Below, in pieces: positions 34,220 to 43,124 of a stretch of 64,000 nt of DNA. The position numbers were made by a program, and so were the translations under genes. This DNA comes from an uncultured Leifsonia sp. (lineage in GTDB: Bacteria > Actinomycetota > Actinomycetes > Actinomycetales > Microbacteriaceae). The stretch covers positions 1-64,000 of the forward strand of contig NZ_CAMFLC010000009.1 of assembly GCF_945957465.1 (NCBI RefSeq), written 5' to 3'. The stretch's first letter is position 1, and each line of letters starts with the position of its first letter. The notes beneath the pieces are model-generated. The model was not told the origin of the DNA, made no database searches, and worked only from the letters and a program-made list of their open reading frames with translations.

Positions 34220-36782
34220 AGACATCGATCAGCTTCTCCCGGAGAAGCCCGAGGCACGACTGCGTATCTATGCGTGGTCGCCGAACGATCCACCAGTCGG
34301 CTACGCGGGCCTTCTCAAGGTGGGACAGACGACGAAGGCGGATGTGAACGCGCGCATCCGCGAGTCTCAGGGGCAGATGCAACAGGCATACACGCTGCAC
34401 GTTGATGAGCTCGCCGAACGAGGCGACGGGACGGTGTTTCGCGACTCAGATGTGCGCCAACGGCTGATCGACAAGGGCTTCGAGAACCCGATCTTCGGCT
34501 CAGCGCGAGAGTGGATGCGGTGCACCCCAGACGATGTGCGCACGGCGATCACTGAGCTTCGCACAGGCGTGAAGCTCAGTGGAACCCATCATGAGAAGTT
34601 TCCGATGCGCCCGGAGCAAGCCAGCGCCGTGGACAAGGCCGAGGGCTACTACGAGTCCATCTGGGCCGAGGACTCTCACGCGGTGCCACGGTTCCTGTGG
34701 AACGCCAAGATGCGCTTCGGGAAGACCTTCGCCTCCTACCAACTCGCGAAGCGGCTCGGCGCCAAACGCATCCTCGTGGTCACCTTCAAGCCCGCAGTGG
34801 AGGACGCCTGGCAGACCGACCTGGAGTCTCACGCCGACTTCGACGGCTGGCAGTACCTCTCCTCGGCCACCGGGGGCAACCCAGATGAGGCGGACAAGAC
34901 TCGGCCACTGGTCTACTTCGGTTCGTTCCAGGACCTACTCGGGCGAGATCGGAAGACCGGCCTCATCAAGGCGAAGAACGAGTGGGTCCACACCACCAAC
35001 TGGGACCTCGTCATCTTCGATGAATACCACTTCGGTGCGTGGCGAGAGTCCGCCAAGGAGCTGTTCGAGGGCGAGGACGAGAAAGTCAAGCAGAAGGAAC
35101 TGGCCGCGGAGTACAACGACGGCCTCGTGGCTTTCGACGAGGAGCTTGACGAACTCGGCAACGACGAGGACGACTTCCTGCCGATCACCACCCGCGCCTA
35201 CCTGTACCTGTCGGGCACGCCATTCAAGGCGCTGGCAACCGGTGAGTTTATCGAGGAGCAAATCTTCAACTGGACCTACACCGATGAGCAGCGCGCCAAG
35301 GCCGAGTACGCCGTCGCGCAACCGGACGCCTGGAACCCGTACGGGGCACTCCCGGAGATGCGTCTGTTCACGTACCAGATGCCTGACGAGTTGATTGCCG
35401 TTGCGAATCAGGGAGAGTTCGACGAGTTCGACCTCAACGAGTTCTTCGAGGCAAAGGGCGCCGGCAAGGACGCCGAGTTCACCCGCAAGACCGACGTGCA
35501 GAAGTGGCTCGATCTCGTCCGCGGCGCTCACCTGCCCACCCAGGTCGACGCGATGCGAATGGGCACCCGCCCGCCATTCCCGTACTCCGATGTCCGACTC
35601 CTGCCGTACCTTCAGCACTCGTTCTGGTTCCTGCCCAACGTTGCTGCCTGCGAGGCAATGTCGAACCTGCTCGCGGAGAAGCAGAACGTGTTCTGGCACG
35701 ACTACAAGGTCCTCGTCGTCGCGGGTCCCGGCGCGGGCATCGGGCTGGATGCTCTCCCGCCAGTGCGGGCGGCGATCGGCGACGGCCACGACACGAAGAC
35801 GATCACCCTGTCGTGCGGCAAGCTCACCACGGGCGTCACCGTCAAGCAGTGGTCCTCGATCCTGATGTTGCGCAACCTCAACTCACCCGAGACCTACTTC
35901 CAGGCAGCCTTCCGTGTGCAGTCACCGTGGTCGATCAAGAACCCCGACGGCGACAACCCAAGCGCCGAAGCCGTCCTCAAGCCGGTGTGCTTCGTGTTCG
36001 ACTTCGCGCCGACCCGCGCGCTGCGTCAGATCGCCGACTACGGCGCGGGCCTCTCACCGGAGACGCCGAACCCCGAGCAAGCCGTAGAGGAACTCGTGAA
36101 GTTCCTGCCCGTGTTGGCCTACGACGGGTCGAACATGACCCAGGTCGATGCCGGCGGCATCCTCGATATCGCCATGTCGGGCACCTCCGCGACCCTCCTG
36201 GCCCGCAAGTGGGAGTCCGCGATCCTCGTCAACGTCGACAACGAAACCCTGCGCAAGATCATGAACAGCCCCGACGCCCTCAACGCCGTCATGAACATCG
36301 AGGGTTTCCGTGCACTCGGCAACGACATCTTCGAGACCGTCGTGAACAAGAGTGACGCCGTGAAGAAGGTGAAGAAGGAGAAGGGCGAGGACATCACTCC
36401 GGCGGAGAAGAAGGAGCTGACGGCGGAGGAGAAGGAGTACAAGTCCAAGCGGAAGCAGATTCAGGAGAAGCTGGTCAAGTTCGCCACCCGCATCCCTGCA
36501 TTCATGTACCTGACCGACTTCCGTGAGAACACTCTTACCGACGTCATCACCAAGCTCGAACCCGGCCTGTTCCGCACCGTCACCGGACTGACCGTCGAGG
36601 ACTTCCACCTCCTCGTGAATCTCGGCGTCTTTAACGCCACCCATATGAACCAGGCCGTCTTCGCCTTCCGCCGCTACGAGGACTCCTCCTTGTCCTACAC
36701 CGGCATCGAGTCCCACAAGGGCCTGCGTCGCTACGGCCTCTACGACACCGTCGTCGCCGTCAACGACGAGACCGTAGTCTGA
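34212..36782 (+). CDS. GIY-YIG-like nuclease fused to SF2 helicase (restriction subunit)
   Basis: An 856-residue protein. The N-terminus (about 18-52) has a T5orf172/GIY-YIG-like pattern, YAGLLKVGQTTKADVNARI. An SF2 helicase follows with MRPEQ (Q-like), Walker A variant MRFGKTF (167-173), DEYH box in LVIFDEYHFGAW, an LSGTPFKAL motif III and QAAFRVQSPW near motif VI. The C-terminal region has a Lys/Glu-rich coil. This fits an ATP-dependent restriction nuclease. ATG 34212 is preferred with GAGGACGG upstream. Confidence 0.8.
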   Translation: MSRDIDQLLPEKPEARLRIYAWSPNDPPVGYAGLLKVGQTTKADVNARIRESQGQMQQAYTLHVDELAERGDGTVFRDSDVRQRLIDKGFENPIFGSAREWMRCTPDDVRTAITELRTGVKLSGTHHEKFPMRPEQASAVDKAEGYYESIWAEDSHAVPRFLWNAKMRFGKTFASYQLAKRLGAKRILVVTFKPAVEDAWQTDLESHADFDGWQYLSSATGGNPDEADKTRPLVYFGSFQDLLGRDRKTGLIKAKNEWVHTTNWDLVIFDEYHFGAWRESAKELFEGEDEKVKQKELAAEYNDGLVAFDEELDELGNDEDDFLPITTRAYLYLSGTPFKALATGEFIEEQIFNWTYTDEQRAKAEYAVAQPDAWNPYGALPEMRLFTYQMPDELIAVANQGEFDEFDLNEFFEAKGAGKDAEFTRKTDVQKWLDLVRGAHLPTQVDAMRMGTRPPFPYSDVRLLPYLQHSFWFLPNVAACEAMSNLLAEKQNVFWHDYKVLVVAGPGAGIGLDALPPVRAAIGDGHDTKTITLSCGKLTTGVTVKQWSSILMLRNLNSPETYFQAAFRVQSPWSIKNPDGDNPSAEAVLKPVCFVFDFAPTRALRQIADYGAGLSPETPNPEQAVEELVKFLPVLAYDGSNMTQVDAGGILDIAMSGTSATLLARKWESAILVNVDNETLRKIMNSPDALNAVMNIEGFRALGNDIFETVVNKSDAVKKVKKEKGEDITPAEKKELTAEEKEYKSKRKQIQEKLVKFATRIPAFMYLTDFRENTLTDVITKLEPGLFRTVTGLTVEDFHLLVNLGVFNATHMNQAVFAFRRYEDSSLSYTGIESHKGLRRYGLYDTVVAVNDETVV

Positions 36783-36812
36783 CCACCCGTCAGCCCGTAT
36801 CGAGAGAGCCGC

Positions 36813-37016
36813 ATGTCCTTCCAGACCCGGCGCAGCATCGAGGAGATGCTCACCGCCATCCACAAGCGCGAGTATCTGATGCCAGCTATCCATCGTGAAT
36901 TTGTCTGAAGCACGGATACCCTGTCGGCTCCTTCCTGCTCTGGAACTTCAAGCCCGAGACCGCGCAGTCGTACACGTTCTACGAGTTCCTGACGAACTAC
37001 CACGAGCGCGACAACC
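36813..37016 (+). pseudogene. 5' fragment of a DUF262 (GmrSD-like) gene, interrupted
   Basis: ATG 36813 begins 30 bp after the helicase. It encodes RRSIEEMLTAIHKREYLMPAIHREFV and then a stop. In another frame the family sequence resumes as HGYPVGSFLLWNF and EFLTNYHERDN. DUF262 proteins read ...PAIQREFVW...YPIGSFLFW, so a short deletion removed the link and shifted the frame. Similarity ends near 37016, where metal-resistance DNA begins. The 3' part is at 42791-43117. Confidence 0.75.
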
Positions 37017-37071
37017 TTACGCGGACAAGACAACGGTTCCCTCCGGGCAGCAAGACCCTTCAGCCGATTGG

Positions 37072-37461
37072 TCAGAGGTACCGGCAGATCGACTCGGGTG
37101 TGCAGGCCTCCGGCGACGTCTGTGCTGCGTTCGCGCGGAGCTCGGCGACGCTGGTACGGAGCAGGCGGAGATGCTCAAGCTGCTCGTCGATCTCGACCAG
37201 TCGCCGGTCGAGGAGGTCTCGAACATGACCGCACGGCGACCCGCCCGCGTCACGTACTTCGAGGATCTCGGCGGTTTGCGCGAGGGTGAGCCCTGCTGCG
37301 CGGGCCCGGTCGATGAACTCGAGCCGCTGCACCGCCTCGTCGCCGTAGTTGCGGTACCCGGCCGGGGTACGCTCCGGAGGTTGGAGCAGCCCGCGCTCCT
37401 CGTAATACCGCAGCGTGGACGCCCTCGTCTTCGCCTTCCCCGCGAGTTCTCCGATCCGCAT
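37072..37461 (-). CDS. merR: MerR-family metal-responsive regulator of merA
   Basis: A 129-residue regulator. The N-terminal winged HTH (MRIGELAGKAKTRASTLRYY, ERGLL, YRNYG) is MerR type, followed by the dimerisation helix VEIDEQLEHLRLLRTSVAEL. Cysteines in SPCGHV and at the C-terminus (ACTPESIC) suit thiol metal binding. ATG 37461 has GGAGG upstream. It is divergent from merA across a shared operator at 37481-37512, the normal mercury-resistance arrangement in actinobacteria. Confidence 0.8.
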   Translation of the reverse strand: MRIGELAGKAKTRASTLRYYEERGLLQPPERTPAGYRNYGDEAVQRLEFIDRARAAGLTLAQTAEILEVRDAGGSPCGHVRDLLDRRLVEIDEQLEHLRLLRTSVAELRANAAQTSPEACTPESICRYL

Positions 37462-37480
37462 CGTCACCTCCGCCACCGAC

Positions 37481-37512
37481 TTGACCTTCAAGCATACTTT
37501 AAGGTCCATTCT
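37481..37512 (+). promoter_or_regulatory. MerR-type promoter/operator of merA
   Basis: GACCTT (37483-37488) and AAGGTC (37501-37506) form an inverted repeat. It overlaps a candidate -35 TTGACC (37481-37486) and -10 CATTCT (37507-37512) separated by 20 bp. Long spacing with the operator between the boxes is typical of MerR-activated promoters. Confidence 0.65.
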
Positions 37513-37559
37513 TTCAGGAGTGGCCGCATGAGTGGCCGGTTCGAACTTGAGGAGGCATC

Positions 37560-38936
37560 GTGACACAGCACACAGAGGTTGATCTCGTGGTGATCGGGAC
37601 GGGCGGGGCGGCGATGTCCGCAGCGATCCACGCGCGCCTCGAGGGGGCCAGCGTGGTCGCTATCGAATCGGGAACCCTCGGCGGTACCTGCGTGAACGTG
37701 GGTTGTGTGCCGTCCAAGACGCTTCTCGCGGCCGCGCACACCCGGCACTCCGCCCTCACGAACCCGTTCTCAGGCGCCCCCAGCTCTGCTGGGATGGTCG
37801 ATCTCAGCGCGCTCATCGAGCAGAAGGATGATCTGGTTGGGATGCTCCGCCAGACCAAGTACGCCGACATCGCCGCTGCCTACGGGTTTGACATCCTCCC
37901 GGGCACTGCAACGTTCACAGACGCGGGAACCCTGCTCGTGGATGGACGACCGGTGCGCGCGAAGTCGTATCTCGTCGCCACCGGCGCCGAGCCGCACGTG
38001 CCGGCAATCCCTGGGCTTGAGCAGGTTGATTACCTCACGTCGACCACAGCGATGGAACTGACGGAACTGCCCGCGTCGCTCGTGGTGATCGGCGGTGGCT
38101 TCGTCGGCCTGGAACAGGCGCAGCTGTTCGCCCGGCTCGGAGTAGAGGTCACCGTCATCGGTCGGCTCGCCCCGCACGCCGAACCGGAACTGTCATCCGA
38201 GCTCCGCAAGGCCTTCCTGGCCGAGGGGATCAGCGTCATCGGCGACCGCGCAGCCACGATCACCCAGCACGAGGGCCTGGTCCAGGTGACGACCCGCAAC
38301 GGGAAGGACGCGACCGGTGAACGTGTCCTCGTTGCCACCGGTCGCACCCCGCGCACCGAAGGGCTCAACCTTCCTGCTGCGGGTATCGCGACCGACGAGC
38401 GCGGCTTCGTCATCGTAGACGAGCAGCAGCGGACCACGAACCCGGCTGTGTTCGCCGCCGGTGACGTCACTGACGTGCCCCAGTACGTGTACGTCGCCGC
38501 GAGGACTGGGAAGATCGCCGCGCACAACGCCCTGGGTCACGACGAGCGAGTCGACTACACCGGGTTGCCGTCTGTGCTGTTCACCTCACCCCAACTGGCC
38601 TCCGCCGGGATCACCGAAGCCAGCGCCATCGCCGCCGGATACCGGTGCGCCTGCCGATTCCTACGACTTTCCGACGTGCCCAGGGCCATCGCCAACCACG
38701 ACACACGCGGCGGCATCAAGGTCGTCGCCGACGCCGACACCGGCAAAGTCCTCGGTATCCACGCCCTCGCCGACACCGCTGGGGAGATGATGCTCGCCGC
38801 AACCTACGCCATCACCGCCGGATTCACCGTCACCCAACTCGCCGACACCTGGGCCCCCTACCTCACCATGGCCGAAGGCATCCGCCTCACCGCGAACCTC
38901 TTCCGCAACGAACTCCCCACCTCCTGCTGCGCCTGA
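37560..38936 (+). CDS. merA: Mercuric reductase
   Basis: A 458-residue flavoprotein disulfide reductase that reduces Hg(II) to volatile Hg(0) with NADPH. The FAD-binding VVIGTGGAAMSAA segment is followed by redox-active GGTCVNVGCVPSK (Cys44, Cys49). The NAD(P)H loop VVIGGGFVGLEQA and FAD site FAAGDVTD are present. The C-terminus ends SCCA, with the vicinal Cys pair of MerA. The N-terminal NmerA domain is absent, as in the short actinobacterial forms. It is divergent from merR. Confidence 0.92.
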   Translation: MTQHTEVDLVVIGTGGAAMSAAIHARLEGASVVAIESGTLGGTCVNVGCVPSKTLLAAAHTRHSALTNPFSGAPSSAGMVDLSALIEQKDDLVGMLRQTKYADIAAAYGFDILPGTATFTDAGTLLVDGRPVRAKSYLVATGAEPHVPAIPGLEQVDYLTSTTAMELTELPASLVVIGGGFVGLEQAQLFARLGVEVTVIGRLAPHAEPELSSELRKAFLAEGISVIGDRAATITQHEGLVQVTTRNGKDATGERVLVATGRTPRTEGLNLPAAGIATDERGFVIVDEQQRTTNPAVFAAGDVTDVPQYVYVAARTGKIAAHNALGHDERVDYTGLPSVLFTSPQLASAGITEASAIAAGYRCACRFLRLSDVPRAIANHDTRGGIKVVADADTGKVLGIHALADTAGEMMLAATYAITAGFTVTQLADTWAPYLTMAEGIRLTANLFRNELPTSCCA

Positions 38937-39158
38937 CACAAGAGCCGGGCCCAGCGATGTGGTGATCCAAGTGATATCCGCGACGCCTTCAACACCGGCA
39001 CCGACCGCGTGATCGACGCCTACGCGGTCAGCGTGGGCTCAGTTGAGGCAGCGGCGCCGAGCACGTCGTCTGGGCCGCTCACACGCGGAGCGCACCGGGA
39101 CACTCAGCCGCCAGGTAGCAACCACAGCACGCTGCCATCTACGCAGTCGGCTACGAGT

Positions 39159-39761
39159 TCAGAGGCCGAAGGCACCACCACTGACGAGGATGAAGATGCC
39201 CAGGCCGATGAGCACGATCGGGAACAGGATGTGTTCCCAGCGTTCCAGGAGTTCGGCGATCGGTCGGCGGGTGGCGACGAACTTGCCCAGGCCGACGAGG
39301 GCGGCGACCAGGGCGAGGAACACGATGCAGTACGCCACCACGGCCGCTGGGCCCACGCTGAGGAAGACCGGGACGTAGACGCCGATGTTGTCCCCGCCGT
39401 TGGCGAAGGTCACCCCGGCCACCGTCCACACCCCAACCTTCTTGCCCTCGACCTTTGCCTCATCGTCATCGTCGGCACCGCGGTTGCGCCAGGCTTGCCA
39501 CGCAGCCCAAAGTCCCAACCCCAGCGGAATGAGTCCGAAGTAGGGGATGACCTCCGGCGGCAGGAACGCTCCCGCCCCGAGCGTCACCAGCACGGAAGCG
39601 CCCAGGATGCCAGCGAACCCGAGGTACTGTCCGACCAGGATTCGGGCGGTGGTCCCGCGCCGGCCCGCGCCTCGGGCGAAGAACAAGGAGAGCACGATGA
39701 TGTCATCGATGTTCGTGGCGATGAATAGGCCGATCGCCTGCAGGACGGAGGACAGGATCAT
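39159..39761 (-). CDS. cadD: CadD-family cadmium resistance transporter
   Basis: A 200-residue membrane protein with about six helices. It has the CadD patterns ATNIDDIIVLSLFFA and GVTFANGGDNIGVYVPVF, with conserved acidic residues in helices 1 and 4. This LysE-superfamily group exports or sequesters Cd. It is separated from lspA by 76 bp in the same orientation, probably part of the cmtR operon. The 222 bp between it and merA hold no gene that I can support. Confidence 0.85.
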   Translation of the reverse strand: MILSSVLQAIGLFIATNIDDIIVLSLFFARGAGRRGTTARILVGQYLGFAGILGASVLVTLGAGAFLPPEVIPYFGLIPLGLGLWAAWQAWRNRGADDDDEAKVEGKKVGVWTVAGVTFANGGDNIGVYVPVFLSVGPAAVVAYCIVFLALVAALVGLGKFVATRRPIAELLERWEHILFPIVLIGLGIFILVSGGAFGL

Positions 39762-39837
39762 GCGCCCACCGCCGCGTTACAGCCGCCTGGCGACCCAGCG
39801 GTTCCGGCAGCCGCGTGCCGTTGATACTCTGCGACCA

Positions 39838-40413
39838 TCATTGTCCGTTCCTGGTGTGGTTTGGGCCTCGGAGGTAAAGCAGTACGCCCAGGGCGACGCC
39901 GAAACCGAGGATGACGTCGGCAAGGTTGCCGATGAACAGGTTGCCGTAGGCGAGGAAGTCGGTGACATGACCGCGGCCGAATCCGGGAGGGGCGAACAGC
40001 CGGTCCAGGAGGTTGCCGACTGCGCCGCCCCACACCAGGCCGATCGCGACCGCCCACCCGGCCGATGGAGCGCGCGCGGCGGCGATGAGCAGGGCGATGG
40101 ACGCCGCGGTCGCGATGACGGTGAGCAGCCACGTTGAATCGGACCCTAAGGACATGACGGTGCCGGGGTTGAACGCGAGCTGTAAGCCGAGCCAGTCTCC
40201 CAAGAGCGGGATTGCGGTCATCCTCGCTGAGCTGAGCTGAGCGAGGGCGAGTGCCTTGCTGCCTTGGTCGATCAGCACCGCGCCGGCGGCGACGGCGCAC
40301 GCGAGCAGGAACCAGCGGAGCCGGACGCGCGCCGCCGCCGGGCCGGCAGAACTCGCTTCCACGGCATCCGCTTTTCCCGGGGAGGGAGCGGAGCCGTCAA
40401 GGGGATCGGTCAT
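39838..40413 (-). CDS. lspA: Signal peptidase II (metal-island copy)
   Basis: A 191-residue lipoprotein signal peptidase with four membrane helices. Catalytic aspartates lie in NLLDR and in NLADV; LIDQGSKALAL and FNPGTVMS are the usual LspA conserved segments. Extra lspA genes commonly travel with cadmium/lead efflux ATPases. ATG 40413 overlaps the ATPase stop as ATGA, so the two are translated together. Confidence 0.9.
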   Translation of the reverse strand: MTDPLDGSAPSPGKADAVEASSAGPAAARVRLRWFLLACAVAAGAVLIDQGSKALALAQLSSARMTAIPLLGDWLGLQLAFNPGTVMSLGSDSTWLLTVIATAASIALLIAAARAPSAGWAVAIGLVWGGAVGNLLDRLFAPPGFGRGHVTDFLAYGNLFIGNLADVILGFGVALGVLLYLRGPNHTRNGQ

Positions 40414-42314
40414 GCCTTCGTGCGCCGCGCCGCGCGGAGCCCGTTGAGGATGACGACGACTTCAGCGACCTCGTGTACAAGCACGACCGCGGCGAGCCCG
40501 AGGACTCCGGTGATCGCGAGCGGCAGCAGCGCCACGATGATCGCGATCGACAACACGACGTTCTGGTTGATGATGTTGCGGCCGCGGCGGGCGTGGGCGA
40601 GGGCCTGTGGGATGAGGCGCAGGTCGTGGCCGGTGAACGCGACGTCGGCCGACTCGATCGCAGCATCGGCGCCCTTGGCTCCCATAGCGATCCCCACATC
40701 CGCGGCCGCCAGCGCGGGAGCGTCGTTGATGCCGTCCCCGATCATGGCAGTGGGCTGAGACTTCGACAACTTCGCGACGGCGGTGGCCTTGTCCTCGGGG
40801 CGCAGCTCGGCGCGCACGTCCCTGATGCCGGCCTGGTCGGCCAGCGCTGCGGCGGTGCGGGCGTTGTCGCCGGTGAGCATCGTCACCCCGATCCCGCGGC
40901 GGTTCAGCGTGGCGATGACCTCGGGAACCTCTGGGCGCAGTTCGTCACGCACCCCGATCGCCCCGGCCGGCTGGTCGCCTCGGTGCACGATGACGACGGT
41001 CATCCCCTCGGACTCCATCGCCCGCACCTGGTCGGCCAGTGATCCGGCATCCAGCCAGCGGGGGCTACCGACGGCGAGACGGGCACTACCGAGCGTGCCG
41101 GTGATGCCGCGCCCGGCGGTCTCGGTGACGTCGTGCGCGGTCGGGGCGTCGGGGACGGCCTTCGTGATCGCGGCGGCCAGCGGGTGCGTGCTGTGACCTT
41201 CCAGGCTCGCCGCCCACGCCAGCACCTCATTCTCGGTCGCGCCGGTGGTGACGACGCGGGTCACCGTGGGCTCGTTGCGGGTCAGCGTGCCGGTCTTGTC
41301 GACGGCGAGGTGGCGGATGCCGCCGAACCGCTCGAACGCGGCCCCGGACTTCACGACCACACCGAACTTCGACGCCGCGCCGATCGCGGAAACAACGGTG
41401 ACCGGGACGGCGATCGCCAGCGCGCACGGCGAGGCTGCGACCAGCACCACCAGAGCGCGGGTGATCCACAGCTCAGGGTCGCCGCTCAACAGCGACCCAA
41501 GCACGCCGACCAGCACGGCGAGGATCATCACGCCGGGCACCAGCGGGCGGGCGATCCGGTCGGCCAGGCGGGCACGGTCGCCCTTCTCGGCCTGCGCCTG
41601 CTCGACCAGCTCCACGATGGTGGTGAGCGAGTTGTCGGTGCCGGCGGCGGTGGCCTCGACCTCGAGCACGCCGGTGGTGTTGATTGACCCGGCCGAGACG
41701 TCGGTGCCCGGTTCGACCTCGACCGGGATCGATTCACCCGTGATCGCGGACGTGTCCAGGCTGCTTCGCCCGGCCCGCACGGTGCCGTCGGTGGCGATCC
41801 GTTCGCCCGGCCGGACCACCAGGACATCCCCGACGCGCAGCTCCTTCGCCTCGACCTCGGCGGTGGCGTCGCCGCGCTTGACGAGTGCGGTGTCGGGCAC
41901 GAGCTTCAACAGCGCCCGCAACCCTGCGCGGGCGCGGTCCATCGCCTTGTCCTCCAGCGCCTCCGCAATGGAGTACAGGAATGCCAGCGCGGCGGCCTCC
42001 TCGACGTAGCCGAGGATCACCGCGCCGGTCGCGCTGATCGTCATCAGCAGCCCGATGCCGAACTTGCCCTTGGTGAACAGCTTGCGCAGCGCGCCCGGCA
42101 CGAACGTGTAAGCGCCCAGCAGCAGGCCGATCCAGAACAGCACCAGGCCCGCGGTCTCCGCGCCGGTCCACTCGCACACCAGGCCGGCGGCGAACGCGAC
42201 GCCGGAGGCGATCGGGATCAGAACGCTCGGGCTCCGATACCACGGCCGGTCATCGTCATCATCGTGGTCGTCGAGGTCGACGTGCTCGACCTGCGAACCT
42301 GTGACCGCGCTCAC
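40410..42314 (-). CDS. cadA: Cd/Zn/Pb-exporting P1B-type ATPase
   Basis: A 634-residue heavy-metal pump. The N-terminus has no CxxC domain but an Asp/His-rich tail (HVDLDDHDDDDD). Actuator TGES is at 192-195, the transport motif SPC at 295-297, phosphorylation DKTGTLT at 339-345, STHPLA and GDGINDAPALA later. SPC with these features indicates Zn/Cd/Pb specificity. GTG 42314 overlaps the cmtR stop as GTGA. Strong, complete gene. Confidence 0.92.
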   Translation of the reverse strand: MSAVTGSQVEHVDLDDHDDDDDRPWYRSPSVLIPIASGVAFAAGLVCEWTGAETAGLVLFWIGLLLGAYTFVPGALRKLFTKGKFGIGLLMTISATGAVILGYVEEAAALAFLYSIAEALEDKAMDRARAGLRALLKLVPDTALVKRGDATAEVEAKELRVGDVLVVRPGERIATDGTVRAGRSSLDTSAITGESIPVEVEPGTDVSAGSINTTGVLEVEATAAGTDNSLTTIVELVEQAQAEKGDRARLADRIARPLVPGVMILAVLVGVLGSLLSGDPELWITRALVVLVAASPCALAIAVPVTVVSAIGAASKFGVVVKSGAAFERFGGIRHLAVDKTGTLTRNEPTVTRVVTTGATENEVLAWAASLEGHSTHPLAAAITKAVPDAPTAHDVTETAGRGITGTLGSARLAVGSPRWLDAGSLADQVRAMESEGMTVVIVHRGDQPAGAIGVRDELRPEVPEVIATLNRRGIGVTMLTGDNARTAAALADQAGIRDVRAELRPEDKATAVAKLSKSQPTAMIGDGINDAPALAAADVGIAMGAKGADAAIESADVAFTGHDLRLIPQALAHARRGRNIINQNVVLSIAIIVALLPLAITGVLGLAAVVLVHEVAEVVVILNGLRAARRTKA

Positions 42315-42670
42315 GCCCGCACCTCCCCCGCCTGGCAACCCTCGACCCCGCAGTCCGGGTCCATGCACGGCACGCTCTCGTCGACCGCAAGCGTGACATC
42401 CACCAGCGCCGTCAGCGCGCGGGCCAGGTGCGGGTCTGCCACCTCGTAGCGGGTCTGTCGGCCCTCGGGCTCGGCCACCACGATCCCGCACCCGCGCAGG
42501 CATGTCAGATGGTTCGACACGTTCGAGCGCGACAACCCCAGCTCGCGGGACAGCACCGCCGGGTAGCTCGGCCCGGCCAGCAGGGTCAGCAGAATGCGGG
42601 AGCGGGTCGGGTCGGCCATAGCTCGGCCGAGCCGGTTCATCACGTCGAGTCGATCGGAAATAGTCAGCAT
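42311..42670 (-). CDS. cmtR: CmtR-type ArsR/SmtB cadmium/lead sensor
   Basis: A 119-residue winged-HTH repressor. The HTH is LSRSNVSNHLTCLRGCG; Cys57, Cys61 and Cys102 fall exactly at the positions of the three metal ligands known for mycobacterial CmtR. The C-terminus has CMDPDCGVEGC. It would release DNA on binding Cd(II) or Pb(II) and derepress cadA, lspA and cadD. ATG 42670 lies 9 bp from the TATACA...TGTATA operator. Confidence 0.88.
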   Translation of the reverse strand: MLTISDRLDVMNRLGRAMADPTRSRILLTLLAGPSYPAVLSRELGLSRSNVSNHLTCLRGCGIVVAEPEGRQTRYEVADPHLARALTALVDVTLAVDESVPCMDPDCGVEGCQAGEVRA

Positions 42671-42678
42671 ACGATGAC

Positions 42679-42698
42679 TATACACTGTACGATGTATA
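42679..42698. promoter_or_regulatory. CmtR operator
   Basis: TATACACTGTACGATGTATA: 6-bp arms TATACA and TGTATA around 8 bp, immediately upstream of cmtR. Position and form suit ArsR-type repression of the cmtR-cadA-lspA operon. Confidence 0.65.
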
Positions 42699-42790
42699 TT
42701 CGGCGCCAGGTGTCCTCACGAGCGGCGAGTCAGTTGACAGCTCCCTACCAGCGAGCGTGGCGAAGTGCTCGAAGATCCGTCGTGGAGAAT

Positions 42791-43117
42791 ATGTCCCGTT
42801 CCTCGGTGCCGGCGTCCCGCTCGATTAAGGTCGACGACTACTTGGCCGCCGCATGCCTGCTGCCGAACCTTCAGTTGCTGGGTGGGGCCGCCAACATCGA
42901 GAAGCAGGATGGACTGCCTGCGGAGTGGATGGACACCGCCTTCCCGAGCGAGAACAAGCGAGCTACGTACCTTGCCGAGGACGACCTCGACGGCCTTCCG
43001 CTCGACTTGGCCGACTTCACCTCGTTCTTCGAGCAGCGCAAGCAGCGAGTCCGGGTCCGCCTGCTCGCCGCTCTGGGAACGACACCGGGAGCACCGGAGG
43101 ACGCCGCTCTCGCGTAG
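42791..43117 (+). pseudogene. 3' fragment of the DUF262 gene
   Basis: Encodes the C-terminal signature of DUF262/HNH proteins: CLLPNLQLLGGAANIEKQDG, LPAEWM, then DFTSFFEQRKQRVRVRLLAAL. The N-terminal fragment lies at 36813-37016, same strand. The metal-resistance island (about 37017-42780) sits between them, and the middle of the gene, including the HNH region, is missing. It may be translated as a remnant from ATG 42791. It ends 7 bp before the convergent methyltransferase gene. Confidence 0.75.
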
Positions 43118-43124
43118 CCCACGT

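Noticed and set aside
36895..37563. 222-codon plus-strand ORF before merA
   Set aside because: Antisense to merR and overlapping the DUF262 remnant; no protein-like features.
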